Positions 1-8,533 of a stretch of DNA of 64,000 nt are shown here, piece after piece. The stretch is taken from the NCBI RefSeq assembly GCF_002813755.1, contig NZ_CP018061.1:1416001-1480000 (forward strand), given 5' to 3'. This DNA is from Enterococcus mundtii (GTDB lineage: Bacteria; Bacillota; Bacilli; Lactobacillales; Enterococcaceae). The notes under the pieces are model-generated. The model searched no databases. It saw nothing but the letters and a program-made list of their open reading frames with translations, and was not told where the DNA came from. The position numbers and the translations under genes are program-made. Positions within the stretch are counted from its first letter, which is position 1, and every line of letters begins with the position of its first letter.

Positions 1-97
1 CTTTAAATACTTGACCATTTGCAAATTGACCCAATCCTGGAATGATCGAACGTAACATCGTGCCTTTGACATTGACCGCTGTATCTTCTTGTTGCAT
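1..97 (-). CDS. malF: Maltodextrin ABC transporter permease, MalF-like (5' end only)
   Basis: Only the first 32 codons are inside the window; the gene runs off the left edge. The start at the ATG ending at 97 is supported by an AGAGGGGGG ribosome binding site about ten bases upstream. The visible N-terminus (MQQEDTAVNVKGTMLRSIIP) resembles the cytoplasmic start of MalF-type permeases. It follows the binding-protein gene in the same direction, as in Gram-positive malEFG/mdxEFG operons. The assignment rests mainly on position; too little sequence is present to see membrane segments. Confidence 0.6.
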   Translation of the reverse strand, partial: MQQEDTAVNVKGTMLRSIIPGLGQFANGQVFK

Positions 98-241
98 GGT
101 GTTGTTCCCCCCTCTTGATACTAAAAACAGGTGCTATATGTTGAAGCGCCTTTTCTATAAAATCATCTCACGTTCATCAAAGGTAAAACATGGAGCTGAG
201 AAGCAATTTCCTTCACAGCTCCAACCTTTTTGATGATCTAA

Positions 242-1501
242 TTAATATTTTTGCTCAATTGCTTCGCTGATCGTCTTCACCGCGTCGTCAGCCGATTCTT
301 TTGGTGTTTTTCTGCCTGAACCAGCATCAAACATCAAGTTTTCTGCGCCTGTCCAAACTTCTGCCATCTCTGGAATATTTGGCATTGCTTGTGCTGTTTC
401 ATATTGTTCAATAACTGCAGTCGTCAATTCATCATTTGTGCCTTTTGCTGTTTCACGAGCCGCTTGATTGGCTGGTACTTCGTTGACCATTTCAAAGAAT
501 TTTTCTTGGTTTTCTGTATTGGTTACATAATCTAACCATTTTTGAGCCACTTCTTTATTCTTAGAGTAGTTACTTACGACCCAACCTTTTCCTCCACCAA
601 ATGGTTGATAAGATTCACCATTATTCAATGTTGGGATTTTTGATACGCCATAATTGATGTCGTTTTCTTGATAAGTTTGTGCTTGCCATGGTCCATCAAT
701 GATCGCTGCTGTCTTGTTTGACATGAACTGTTGGTTGACAAAGTCGCCAGCACTCTTGATATCTTGCATTCCTTTAGGCCAAACATTTTGGAACCAATCT
801 GTGGCATAAGTGATTCCTTCTACTGCTCCTGCATTGTTTAACCCAATTTCAGATGGGTCTGTTCCATCTTCACCAAATACATACCCACCGTAACCAGAAA
901 TCAAGCCATATGAATAATAAAAATCAGTCCATTTTGCTAAAAATCCTGTATTCGTTCCTTCTTCAGATTCAAAATTGAAACGTTCATCTTTTGCTAACGC
1001 TTCCAAATCTTTGAAAGTTGTCGGTGCAGTGTCAACTAGATCTTTGTTATAGTATAAAACTAGTGTCTCGATAACTGCCGGTGCTCCATAGATTTTATCC
1101 TCGTACGTTACTTGAGCTTTATCCGTATCATTGTAATCTGCTTCGTTCCCCAATTTCACTTCTGCCAAATGTCCTTGTTGCCCTAATGCTCCGATCCGGT
1201 CATAAGCTGCCATCATGACATCTGGTGCTTTTCCTGCAGGACCATCTAACGCAAGCGATTCTAATTGTTCGAACATGTCTTTTTCGACTAACTTGATTTT
1301 TACGTCGTTATCTTCTTCAAATTTTGTTTTGATCTCATTGACATAATCTTTGTAGCCAGAATCGACAGAAATCGTCAATGTTTTTCCATCTTCTTCATTT
1401 GCTGCAGTTGAAGAACCGCCATTACCACAGGCAGCAAGTCCCCCGATAAACCCTAAAGATAATGCACCTAACCCGAATTTTTTTAGCAACTGTTTACTCA
1501 T
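242..1501 (-). CDS. malE: Maltose/maltodextrin-binding lipoprotein (ABC solute-binding family 1)
   Basis: A 419-residue extracellular solute-binding protein that would capture maltodextrins at the outer membrane face and deliver them to MalF/MalG permeases. The N-terminus has a lysine-rich start, a hydrophobic stretch and a lipobox (GLAAC) around residue 25, so it should be lipid-anchored. Family features include YYNKDLV, DGPWQAQ and GGKGWVVS segments. It lies between a GH13 alpha-glucan enzyme upstream and a permease downstream, which supports maltodextrin as substrate. The promoter upstream has TATAAT with a -35 inside a cre-like site, next to a LacI-type operator. Length is normal for the family. 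The exact ligand is inferred from context. Confidence 0.88.
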   Translation of the reverse strand: MSKQLLKKFGLGALSLGFIGGLAACGNGGSSTAANEEDGKTLTISVDSGYKDYVNEIKTKFEEDNDVKIKLVEKDMFEQLESLALDGPAGKAPDVMMAAYDRIGALGQQGHLAEVKLGNEADYNDTDKAQVTYEDKIYGAPAVIETLVLYYNKDLVDTAPTTFKDLEALAKDERFNFESEEGTNTGFLAKWTDFYYSYGLISGYGGYVFGEDGTDPSEIGLNNAGAVEGITYATDWFQNVWPKGMQDIKSAGDFVNQQFMSNKTAAIIDGPWQAQTYQENDINYGVSKIPTLNNGESYQPFGGGKGWVVSNYSKNKEVAQKWLDYVTNTENQEKFFEMVNEVPANQAARETAKGTNDELTTAVIEQYETAQAMPNIPEMAEVWTGAENLMFDAGSGRKTPKESADDAVKTISEAIEQKY

Positions 1502-1541
1502 TTTTTTTCCTCCGATTCTATTCTATTCCTCTTACAATTTG

Positions 1542-1571
1542 ATTATATGTTTACAAAAGCTTGATTTGCAA
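1542..1571 (-). promoter_or_regulatory. Promoter of the maltodextrin transporter operon
   Basis: On the minus strand there is a -10 TATAAT (1542-1547) and a -35 TTGCAA (1566-1571) with 18 bases between them. The -35 hexamer lies inside the cre-like sequence, so CcpA binding would block polymerase directly. Confidence 0.65.
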
Positions 1572-1580
1572 ACGCTTTCT
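1567..1580. promoter_or_regulatory. cre-like catabolite-repression site upstream of malE
   Basis: TGCAAACGCTTTCT is close to the CcpA consensus TGWAANCGNTNWCA (two mismatches, at the W and the last base). It overlaps the malE -35 element, and a second, better site has the same arrangement at 3425-3438. Confidence 0.55.
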
Positions 1581-1583
1581 CTA

Positions 1584-1597
1584 TGTTACCGATAACA
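1584..1597. promoter_or_regulatory. MalR-type (LacI family) operator upstream of malE
   Basis: TGTTACCGATAACA is a near-perfect palindrome, and its reverse complement TGTTATCGGTAACA is found again at 3443-3456 ahead of the GH13 gene. A two-copy operator with a central CG is typical of LacI-family regulators such as MalR; the regulator gene itself is outside the window. Confidence 0.6.
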
Positions 1598-1599
1598 AC

Positions 1600-3366
1600 T
1601 TAACAAAGGATCAAAAATCCATTCGTTTGGACTTCAGCTTTGCCGTCTTTTAAGATGTCACAATTTTGGCTGAATAAAACATCATTTTCTAAATCGACCA
1701 AGTACGGTTCTGTTCCTTGATTGAAATAAGCATGAATGGTTTGCTGATCGAGATGACGAGTCAAATGAATTTGTTCGTTTTTATCGTCGACCGATCGCCA
1801 AGTCAGATCCCCTTCAATCAACACTTGTTGCACTTGTTTACGCACACAGATCAATTCTTTGACGAACCCCTTCAATTCAAGATCTTGCTGGTCCTTTTCC
1901 CAGACCATACATTTTCGACAGTCAGGATCATCATGACCTGTCATGCCGATTTCTGTTCCGTAGTAGATGCAAGGCGCCCCTTTTTGTAAGAACATGAAAG
2001 CTAACACTGATTTCATCAGTTCCTTGTCCTCTTTACACAAAGTCAATATTCTTGCTGTATCATGAGAATCCAATAGATTGAATGTTCCTTCATTGACTTG
2101 ATCACGATATAGCATTTGCTGATGATTCATGCCACTGACCATTTGAGTGGGTGTGATTTTTTTATGGACGAAATAGTCTTTGATCGAATCCATAAAGGCG
2201 TAGTTCATCACCGCATGGAATTCATCGCCCTGTAACCAAGCTTGAGAAGAATGCCAGATTTCACCTAAAATATAAATATCAGGTTTGATCGTAGTGACCG
2301 CTTCTCTGAATTTCTTCCAAAAATGATGATCCACTTCATTTGCTACATCTAACCGCCATCCATCGATATCAAATTCCTTGACCCAATACGTGGCAATATC
2401 TAATAAATAATCTTGTACTTCTTGATTTGCTGTATTGAGCTTAGGCATAAATGGCGTAAATGCAAACGTATCATATGCCAGATTTTCGGCTGTTTCAGGA
2501 ACATCTGTCATTTGATAGGCATCCACTGGAAATGAATGGATGTGGAACCAGTCTTTGTAGCGGGATTTCTCGCCATTTTCGATCACATCTTGCCATTGTG
2601 GTGCATGACTACCCATATGATTGAACACGGCATCCAGCATGATTCGGATTCCTTTATCATGCGCTTTTGTGATTAACTCTTTCAATAACTCTTTATCACC
2701 AAATTGTGGATCGACCGCATAATAATCGATCGTGTCATATTTGTGATTCGAGGTTGCTTCAAAAACAGGACAGAAATAAATCCCTGTGATCCCTAAATCA
2801 GCTAGGTAATCGAGATGATCGATCACCCCTTGAAGATCTCCGCCAAAGAAATCTTCTCGATCCGGGTCTTTACTTCCCCAAGGCAACGTCCCTTTAGGAT
2901 CATTTGTTGGATCACCATTCGCAAAGCGTTCAGGAAATATTTGATACCAAATCGTTTGTTTTGCCCATTCAGGTACTTTGAAGCGATCGATTTGTTGAAA
3001 ATATGGCATACGGAAATAATAGTTTGCATTCGCCAATGTTTCTTCTTGATAAGGGAATATTCCTTGGTCTCCGTAAAAACAATCCATCCCATCAATTCCC
3101 ACGATGTGAAACCCGTATTGCAATCGTCTAGTATCACTCGTCAACTCGATTTCCCAGTAATCATGAAGAAGTGTACTTAACCCTTTTTTCATTGGTTGTT
3201 CTTTTAAATACCAATTTTCTGAGAAAATCGTATATGGATCTCCGCTGATCACAGAAACGTGTTTGACATCATCTTTACTTGTACGTAAGCGAATCCGCAT
3301 TGTTGTCTCACTGTATAAATAAGCAAATTCACTTTCGGGTCGATGATAAATTGCTGCAGTATTCAT
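1600..3366 (-). CDS. GH13 neopullulanase / cyclomaltodextrinase-type alpha-glucan hydrolase
   Basis: A 588-residue intracellular alpha-amylase-family enzyme that would hydrolyse maltodextrins or cyclodextrins after import. It has the N-terminal beta domain of GH13 subfamily 20, then the TIM barrel with DAVFNH (region I), GWRLDVANEV (region II, nucleophile Asp), GEIWH (region III, acid Glu) and NLLDSHDTAR (region IV). There is no signal peptide. A longer reading frame begins 12 codons upstream at 3402, but the ATG at 3366 has AGGGAGGA seven bases ahead and gives the expected start. It precedes malE by about 100 bases and has its own promoter, cre and operator. Confidence 0.88.
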   Translation of the reverse strand: MNTAAIYHRPESEFAYLYSETTMRIRLRTSKDDVKHVSVISGDPYTIFSENWYLKEQPMKKGLSTLLHDYWEIELTSDTRRLQYGFHIVGIDGMDCFYGDQGIFPYQEETLANANYYFRMPYFQQIDRFKVPEWAKQTIWYQIFPERFANGDPTNDPKGTLPWGSKDPDREDFFGGDLQGVIDHLDYLADLGITGIYFCPVFEATSNHKYDTIDYYAVDPQFGDKELLKELITKAHDKGIRIMLDAVFNHMGSHAPQWQDVIENGEKSRYKDWFHIHSFPVDAYQMTDVPETAENLAYDTFAFTPFMPKLNTANQEVQDYLLDIATYWVKEFDIDGWRLDVANEVDHHFWKKFREAVTTIKPDIYILGEIWHSSQAWLQGDEFHAVMNYAFMDSIKDYFVHKKITPTQMVSGMNHQQMLYRDQVNEGTFNLLDSHDTARILTLCKEDKELMKSVLAFMFLQKGAPCIYYGTEIGMTGHDDPDCRKCMVWEKDQQDLELKGFVKELICVRKQVQQVLIEGDLTWRSVDDKNEQIHLTRHLDQQTIHAYFNQGTEPYLVDLENDVLFSQNCDILKDGKAEVQTNGFLILC

Positions 3367-3401
3367 TTCAGTCCTCCCTTGTCTTTCAGTTAACAAAAAC
3401 A

Positions 3402-3430
3402 ACTATAAAAGATAAATAACCGAAAGACAA
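3402..3430 (-). promoter_or_regulatory. Promoter of the GH13 gene
   Basis: The minus strand carries -35 TTGTCT (3425-3430) and -10 TATAGT (3402-3407) with 17 bases between them. The -35 is inside the cre site. Confidence 0.55.
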
Positions 3431-3438
3431 CGCTTACA
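3425..3438. promoter_or_regulatory. cre site upstream of the GH13 gene
   Basis: Read on the minus strand it is TGTAAGCGTTGTCT, matching TGWAANCGNTNWCA at all but the last position. It overlaps the -35 hexamer, so repression by CcpA in the presence of preferred sugars is expected. Confidence 0.65.
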
Positions 3439-3442
3439 TTCC

Positions 3443-3456
3443 TGTTATCGGTAACA
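3443..3456. promoter_or_regulatory. MalR-type operator upstream of the GH13 gene
   Basis: TGTTATCGGTAACA is the reverse complement of the site at 1584-1597. It sits just upstream of the cre and promoter, so maltose induction and catabolite repression are layered. Confidence 0.6.
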
Positions 3457-3465
3457 AGATTTTTA

Positions 3466-3517
3466 TCAAAAAAAAAGATGAATGACACACTGTTTACAAA
3501 ACACGCGTGATTCATCT
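3466..3517 (-). terminator. Rho-independent terminator of the men operon
   Basis: On the minus strand an AGATGAATCAC / GTGTCATTCATCT stem with one bulge is followed by a run of at least nine T. It starts ten bases after the menC stop. Confidence 0.8.
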
Positions 3518-3526
3518 TCTTAAATA

Positions 3527-4648
3527 CTATTTAATTCTATATGTTTTTTTATCGTACGCATACTTCAACAACTGCTTTTCTTGCCATGTGACACCAATCC
3601 CTGATTGACCAGGAATCATCAAAAGTCCATTTGTGATTCTAGCTTTTGGTTCGACGATATCATCATGGAAATAGCGATCAAAAGCAGACAAGTCTCCTGG
3701 AAAAGTAAAGCAATCTTGACTTGCAAAATGCAGATTCATCGCTCGACCGACTCCGGATTCAAACATGCCACCTAACCAAACGAGCAAGTCATTTTCCTGA
3801 CAAAAATCAACGATCCTTAAAGCCTCAGTGATCCCTCCCACTCTGGGAATCTTTAAATTGATTGCCCGACAACTTCCCAATGCATGAGCTGTTTTTACGT
3901 CTTCCAGTGTTCGGATATTCTCATCAAGACAAACAGCTGTTTTGATTTCCTTTTGAAGTATGGCATGGTCAACATAGTCACGAGGGTGAAAAGGTTGTTC
4001 GATCATCGCAAGCTTCAAGGCGTCCATTTTCTTGAATAACGGCAGATCGTTGATCGTATAAGCAGAATTTGCATCTGCCATCAATTGGATCTCTGGATAT
4101 TGCTCACGCAACGCTTGCAGTGGCACTAAGTCATAGCCAGGAGTGATTTTCAACTTGATTCGTTGGTACCCTTGATCAACATAAGTTTTTGCAGTCGCAA
4201 GTAAATCTATCGGGTTGTCATGGACACCAATACTGACACCTACGGGAATCGCTGATCGTTCGGCAGAAAACAACTTTTGTAATGGGCGTCCTATTCGACG
4301 AGCATAAAGATCCCAAACAGCTGTTTCAACTGCTGATTTTGCCATAAAATTCCCTTGCGTATGCTTGAAAGCTGACCAAATTTCTGAGGGATGCGAGAAG
4401 TCAAGTTCGAATAAACAAGGAATCAGCTCTTTTTGTAATACCGATCGACTCATATCAATCGTTTCTTCAATGTAATCTGCTCGTTCAAAAGCGACCAGCT
4501 CGCCTATCCCCTGATTCCCTAACTCGTCTTCCACGATCAACAAATCAAAAGCTTTTGTTTCCAATCGACCATAGCTCGTTCTAAAAGGTGTCACTAAGGG
4601 TAGTCGCAAACAGTACTGTTGGATGTTGACTATTTTGATGGCGTCCAC
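3527..4648 (-). CDS. menC: o-Succinylbenzoate synthase
   Basis: A 373-residue enolase-superfamily enzyme that dehydrates SHCHC to o-succinylbenzoate in menaquinone synthesis. Visible features are the capping-domain segment RTSYGRLE, the KLKIT lysine motif on the barrel, MADANSAY with a metal-ligand Asp, then IEQPF and LDENI with further acidic ligands. The start is a GTG at 4648, which overlaps the end of menH by 19 bases, so translation is probably coupled. It is the last gene of the men operon and is followed by a strong terminator. Confidence 0.92.
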   Translation of the reverse strand: MDAIKIVNIQQYCLRLPLVTPFRTSYGRLETKAFDLLIVEDELGNQGIGELVAFERADYIEETIDMSRSVLQKELIPCLFELDFSHPSEIWSAFKHTQGNFMAKSAVETAVWDLYARRIGRPLQKLFSAERSAIPVGVSIGVHDNPIDLLATAKTYVDQGYQRIKLKITPGYDLVPLQALREQYPEIQLMADANSAYTINDLPLFKKMDALKLAMIEQPFHPRDYVDHAILQKEIKTAVCLDENIRTLEDVKTAHALGSCRAINLKIPRVGGITEALRIVDFCQENDLLVWLGGMFESGVGRAMNLHFASQDCFTFPGDLSAFDRYFHDDIVEPKARITNGLLMIPGQSGIGVTWQEKQLLKYAYDKKTYRIK

Positions 4649-5466
4649 TCCCTTTCCATTTCATTGATCCAAGTAGTAACAGTTGTTTCAAATAGCCTAG
4701 GTTGCTCGATGTGACAACAGTGCCCGCAATCCGCAAGGACCTGGCAACAAAAAATCTCTTTAACATCTGTCATTTGTTTACCGATCTTTTGAAACTTCTC
4801 ATCCTTTTGACCAACAAGATACAATAGTGGGCATTCGATACTCGCTAAATCTGGCCAATAATTTTTTTGCGCGCCAGTTCCCATATAGTAAAGACTTAAT
4901 GCTAAACCTAGCTTATTTTGAGCAAGTCGCTCGTTTCTTACTCTGCTTTTTTGTTCCAAGGGTAACGCCTGTTGTGAAGCAAATAGTGGTAACTTCTCCC
5001 AATCATCAACAAAATCAATCAGAGGCTCTCTCATTAAACGTAAAGAAAGTTTTCGATCAGCTTTTTTACGACTGTTTCGTTGCTGTTCATCCGCAATCCC
5101 GGCAGTTCCACCTTCTAAAATGAGCCCTTTGATTCCTTGTGGTTGTTCGATTGCCCAAGCAAGTGCCACTCGTGCACCCATCGAGTAGCCTAATACATAA
5201 AAAGAGGAAATTTCTAATAATGAGACAAAACTCGTCAAATCGGCTACTAATGACGTAAGTTGGTAACGATAAGGATGCAGGTAAACCGCTGTTTTTCCAT
5301 GACCGATCAAATCAATGGCTAAGTAATTAAACTGAGGATTCTCAAACATGAACGTTTGTGCACTACCGGTAAAGCCATGCAAACAAACAACCGTTGGTTG
5401 CTTTGGATCAGTATGCTGTAACCAACGGTAATGGTAAGTAGCAGCTCGAACAGTCTTAACTGGCAT
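4630..5466 (-). CDS. menH: SHCHC synthase, alpha/beta hydrolase
   Basis: A 278-residue alpha/beta hydrolase that removes pyruvate from the MenD product to give SHCHC. It shows the oxyanion segment CLHGFTGSAQ, the nucleophile elbow GYSMGAR and the late catalytic His in DCGHCCHIEQP. The frame is open further upstream, but the ATG at 5466 has AGGAGG ten bases ahead and overlaps the menD stop by one base (TGATG), the usual coupling arrangement. Confidence 0.9.
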   Translation of the reverse strand: MPVKTVRAATYHYRWLQHTDPKQPTVVCLHGFTGSAQTFMFENPQFNYLAIDLIGHGKTAVYLHPYRYQLTSLVADLTSFVSLLEISSFYVLGYSMGARVALAWAIEQPQGIKGLILEGGTAGIADEQQRNSRKKADRKLSLRLMREPLIDFVDDWEKLPLFASQQALPLEQKSRVRNERLAQNKLGLALSLYYMGTGAQKNYWPDLASIECPLLYLVGQKDEKFQKIGKQMTDVKEIFCCQVLADCGHCCHIEQPRLFETTVTTWINEMEREWTPSK

Positions 5467-7178
5467 CAGCCTATTTCCTCCTGATAACGACGCTTCATCT
5501 GTTCCCATAACTGGACAGGTTCTTGTTGTTGCCCTCTAATTTTAATCAATGTCCAATCCCTTTGATTCCGGCTTTTTTCAATCGCTTGCTCAAACTCTTT
5601 ACTTGAAGTTGGTTGTATATAATGACCATTATATAAATCTGCTACCTTCTCTAATTCTAAATCAAGTGGCGTACCAAACAATGGTTCAAAATCAGTCTCT
5701 GGGAGTTGGTTTTGAGGAAGAAAAGAAAAGATTCCCCCACCATTGTTGTTCAATACGATTAAAGTAACAGGTAAGTGATAACGTCGAATTAGCTCCAACG
5801 CGTTCATGTCATGAAACAGCGCAAGATCGCCGATCAAGACAAACATCCGCTTGTTCCTTACCAAAGCGATTCCTGCCGCTGTAGAAATCAACCCGTCGAT
5901 CCCGTTGACCCCTCGATTTCCGTAGATTGGAAATGATTCTCCAGTACGCGAAGCAAAACGATCAACAAAGCGGATCGCGTTACTATTTGCCAAAAATAAA
6001 GCTTCCTCTGATTTTATCGCTTGCAATAACTGGCAACTAGCATTGCTTTCGCTCCATTCATCGATAGACAATTCTTTAGTGATGACTTCTCTCGCTTTTT
6101 GATAAGCTCTTTTCCATTGCGCCAACCATTCGTCAGAGGTTGGCGAATTAGGTAGTGCATCCAAAGTTTCCGATACTAGTTTACAGAAATCAAGTACACC
6201 GATTTGGATAAAACTTGTTCCTAAATGCAATGGATCACGCCATTCTTCCTCATCGATCAACACATAGTCAGAAATAGCTTCGTGATTTTTTTTTAAATAA
6301 AGCATCACATTTTTAGCTACAGGAAGATTACCAAATTGCCAAATGACTTCAGGAGTTTCAGGAACCGGTCCAGAAAAAATCAAATCTGCATGCGGAAGAT
6401 AGCCATCGCTCATTTGTTGACAAGCACCTAAATTTGCCAAGGGATCACCAATGATTGGCCATTGTAAAGATGTTGCTAAAGTAAGTAACGCTTTTGCCTC
6501 ATCAGGTGTCAATTCTTTACCGACGATCATAATCCCTTTTTTTGATAACCAAGGAACAAGCTCTGGCATTTGCTTCGACACAATTTGAGTAACCAGTTTT
6601 TTGGGATGAAAAGATCCATCAAGAGAAAAAGTTAAATCAGGCAATAAAGGCTCTCTAAAAGGCAAGTTGATCTGAATTGGCCCTGCCGGTACACGCATTG
6701 CTTCATAGGCACAATTGGCGCCATGCCAGTAGCTATACCGTATCATTTCCGGAGTGGCTTCAGGAAGTGCTAATTCGATAAACTTTTTGATATGCGAACC
6801 AAATAACTTTTGTTGGTCCATCGTTTGTGGCGACCCAACGCCACGTGCTTCTGGTGGACGGTCTGCTGTAAGCACTAGCAAAGGAATGTTTGTTGCTTTT
6901 GCTTCACAAACTGCTGGAAAGAAGTTCGCTGCGGCAGTTCCCGACGTACAAAGAACTCCAACTGGTTGCTTTAATGCTTTCGCCATACCTAATGCACAAA
7001 ATGCCGCAGATCGCTCGTCTACAATCACCGTTGTTTTGATTTCCGGATCTCTATGAAGTAACAAGGCAAGTGGGGTCGATCGTGAACCGGGACTGATGAC
7101 GACATTTTTAAGCCCGCCTTCTTTCATTCCCTTGATGAAAGCCAATAAATACGCAGTCATTTCTTGTTGTTTAGTCAT
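5466..7178 (-). CDS. menD: SEPHCHC synthase, ThDP-dependent
   Basis: A 570-residue thiamine-diphosphate enzyme that joins 2-oxoglutarate to isochorismate. N-terminal pyrimidine-binding domain with SPGSRSTPLALL and the active-site Glu in VDERSAAF; C-terminal diphosphate-binding domain with GNRGVNGIDG, the GDLALFHDMN metal motif and LNNNGGGIF. Length fits the family. It overlaps menF by four bases upstream and menH by one base downstream. Confidence 0.95.
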   Translation of the reverse strand: MTKQQEMTAYLLAFIKGMKEGGLKNVVISPGSRSTPLALLLHRDPEIKTTVIVDERSAAFCALGMAKALKQPVGVLCTSGTAAANFFPAVCEAKATNIPLLVLTADRPPEARGVGSPQTMDQQKLFGSHIKKFIELALPEATPEMIRYSYWHGANCAYEAMRVPAGPIQINLPFREPLLPDLTFSLDGSFHPKKLVTQIVSKQMPELVPWLSKKGIMIVGKELTPDEAKALLTLATSLQWPIIGDPLANLGACQQMSDGYLPHADLIFSGPVPETPEVIWQFGNLPVAKNVMLYLKKNHEAISDYVLIDEEEWRDPLHLGTSFIQIGVLDFCKLVSETLDALPNSPTSDEWLAQWKRAYQKAREVITKELSIDEWSESNASCQLLQAIKSEEALFLANSNAIRFVDRFASRTGESFPIYGNRGVNGIDGLISTAAGIALVRNKRMFVLIGDLALFHDMNALELIRRYHLPVTLIVLNNNGGGIFSFLPQNQLPETDFEPLFGTPLDLELEKVADLYNGHYIQPTSSKEFEQAIEKSRNQRDWTLIKIRGQQQEPVQLWEQMKRRYQEEIG

Positions 7179-8533
7179 CCCTTCACTCCTCTAAGCATAG
7201 GTTGAAATTTTAGCAATGTTTCTTGGCGTTCTGCCTCAGGATCAGAATCCGCAACAATGCCACAACCTGCATATAATATTCCTTCGGTTTCAGTCAAGAT
7301 ACCCGAGCGGATGCCTACAGCAAACTCTCCGACATCCTCGATCGGGTCCAACCACCCGATTGGTGCCCCGTATAACCCTCTACCGAAAGGTTCATGATCT
7401 TTGATCCATTGCAACGCCAGTTCTTTCGGTTCACCACCTAAAGCAGGAGAAGGATGGATCAATTTTACTGCATCGATCAATGAGACTCCCTGCTTACGTT
7501 CTCCAGAGAAAGTCATCGCTAAATGCTGAATATCGCGGTTTTTCAATAAACGGCGGGATGAGACAGCGACATCACCGGCGACAATATTCGCTAATTGATT
7601 CTCTAATCGTTGAGCAACAATTCCGTGTTCTTGTGTATTTTTAAAGTCTTTTAAAAGTTCTTTACCGATTTCATCGTCTTCCTGCACAGTCGATCCTCTA
7701 GGTGCCGAACCAGCTATCCCAGCAGTCATAAATTGGCTTTTCGTTCCTTGGACCAATCGTTCTGGTGTAGCACCAATGAAAGCATGTTGATCGGATGCTA
7801 AAAGAAATAGATAAGTTTGTGGTTGTTGTTCAGATAAACGCTGAAGAATTTGAGTTGTCGACTGGAATGATCCGTGTATTGCCATTTGTCTCGCTAAGAC
7901 GACCTTTTTAAGCGAAGTTGCTTCGAGTACGATTTCTTTCCTCGCATCCTCTACATTGCATAGAAAAGCTGGAATTGCCAGCTCTTCTGACGACACAAAG
8001 ATATTTGCAGATTGTTCTTGTTCTTTGCCTTTTAACAATTCACTAACAAGACTATCTAAATACGAAAAACCTTTTAAAAGACTTCTGATTGTTGTAGCTT
8101 CTTTTCTGATTGTCAGAATAACTTGAGTCTTTGAACCTATTCGCTTGAAAAGAATACTTGGTAAAATGAAAAAGCCAGATTCAAGCTTACTCCAAATTTT
8201 TTCTTTTAGGTTGTTTGGATCAAATGGAAAGCCTCCAAAAAGCAAAGGTCCCCCCTTCTGTCTCGATACGTTTAAAAAACTTTTAGAAAACTCAAGAGAG
8301 AATCCTTTTATAGCACTGGGTATGTCATCATATTCCCCAACAAATAAATTTTCTCCTAGCCCTAATAATTCACATTCCTCATCAGGAGTACACCAATAAA
8401 AGCGATCTCCTTTAGAGGGGACAAGAGACAAGAGTTTTTTAACCGTTTGTTCACCAAGCTCGTAGCTATAAGTAAAATAAAGATGATTTCCCAAAAGCTG
8501 ATCATCGATTGAGCTATCTAATTTGATATTCAA
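7175..8533 (-). CDS. menF: Isochorismate synthase
   Basis: A 452-residue chorismate-utilising enzyme that converts chorismate to isochorismate, the first committed step. The C-terminal catalytic half contains ATPERLV, TAGIAGSAPRG, the HPSPALGG motif and IRSGILTETEGILYAGCGIV, all typical of the MenF/EntC/DhbC family. Its start lies 20 bases inside the end of menE and its stop overlaps the menD start. Recruitment as menF rather than a siderophore gene follows from the operon. Confidence 0.93.
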   Translation of the reverse strand: MNIKLDSSIDDQLLGNHLYFTYSYELGEQTVKKLLSLVPSKGDRFYWCTPDEECELLGLGENLFVGEYDDIPSAIKGFSLEFSKSFLNVSRQKGGPLLFGGFPFDPNNLKEKIWSKLESGFFILPSILFKRIGSKTQVILTIRKEATTIRSLLKGFSYLDSLVSELLKGKEQEQSANIFVSSEELAIPAFLCNVEDARKEIVLEATSLKKVVLARQMAIHGSFQSTTQILQRLSEQQPQTYLFLLASDQHAFIGATPERLVQGTKSQFMTAGIAGSAPRGSTVQEDDEIGKELLKDFKNTQEHGIVAQRLENQLANIVAGDVAVSSRRLLKNRDIQHLAMTFSGERKQGVSLIDAVKLIHPSPALGGEPKELALQWIKDHEPFGRGLYGAPIGWLDPIEDVGEFAVGIRSGILTETEGILYAGCGIVADSDPEAERQETLLKFQPMLRGVKG

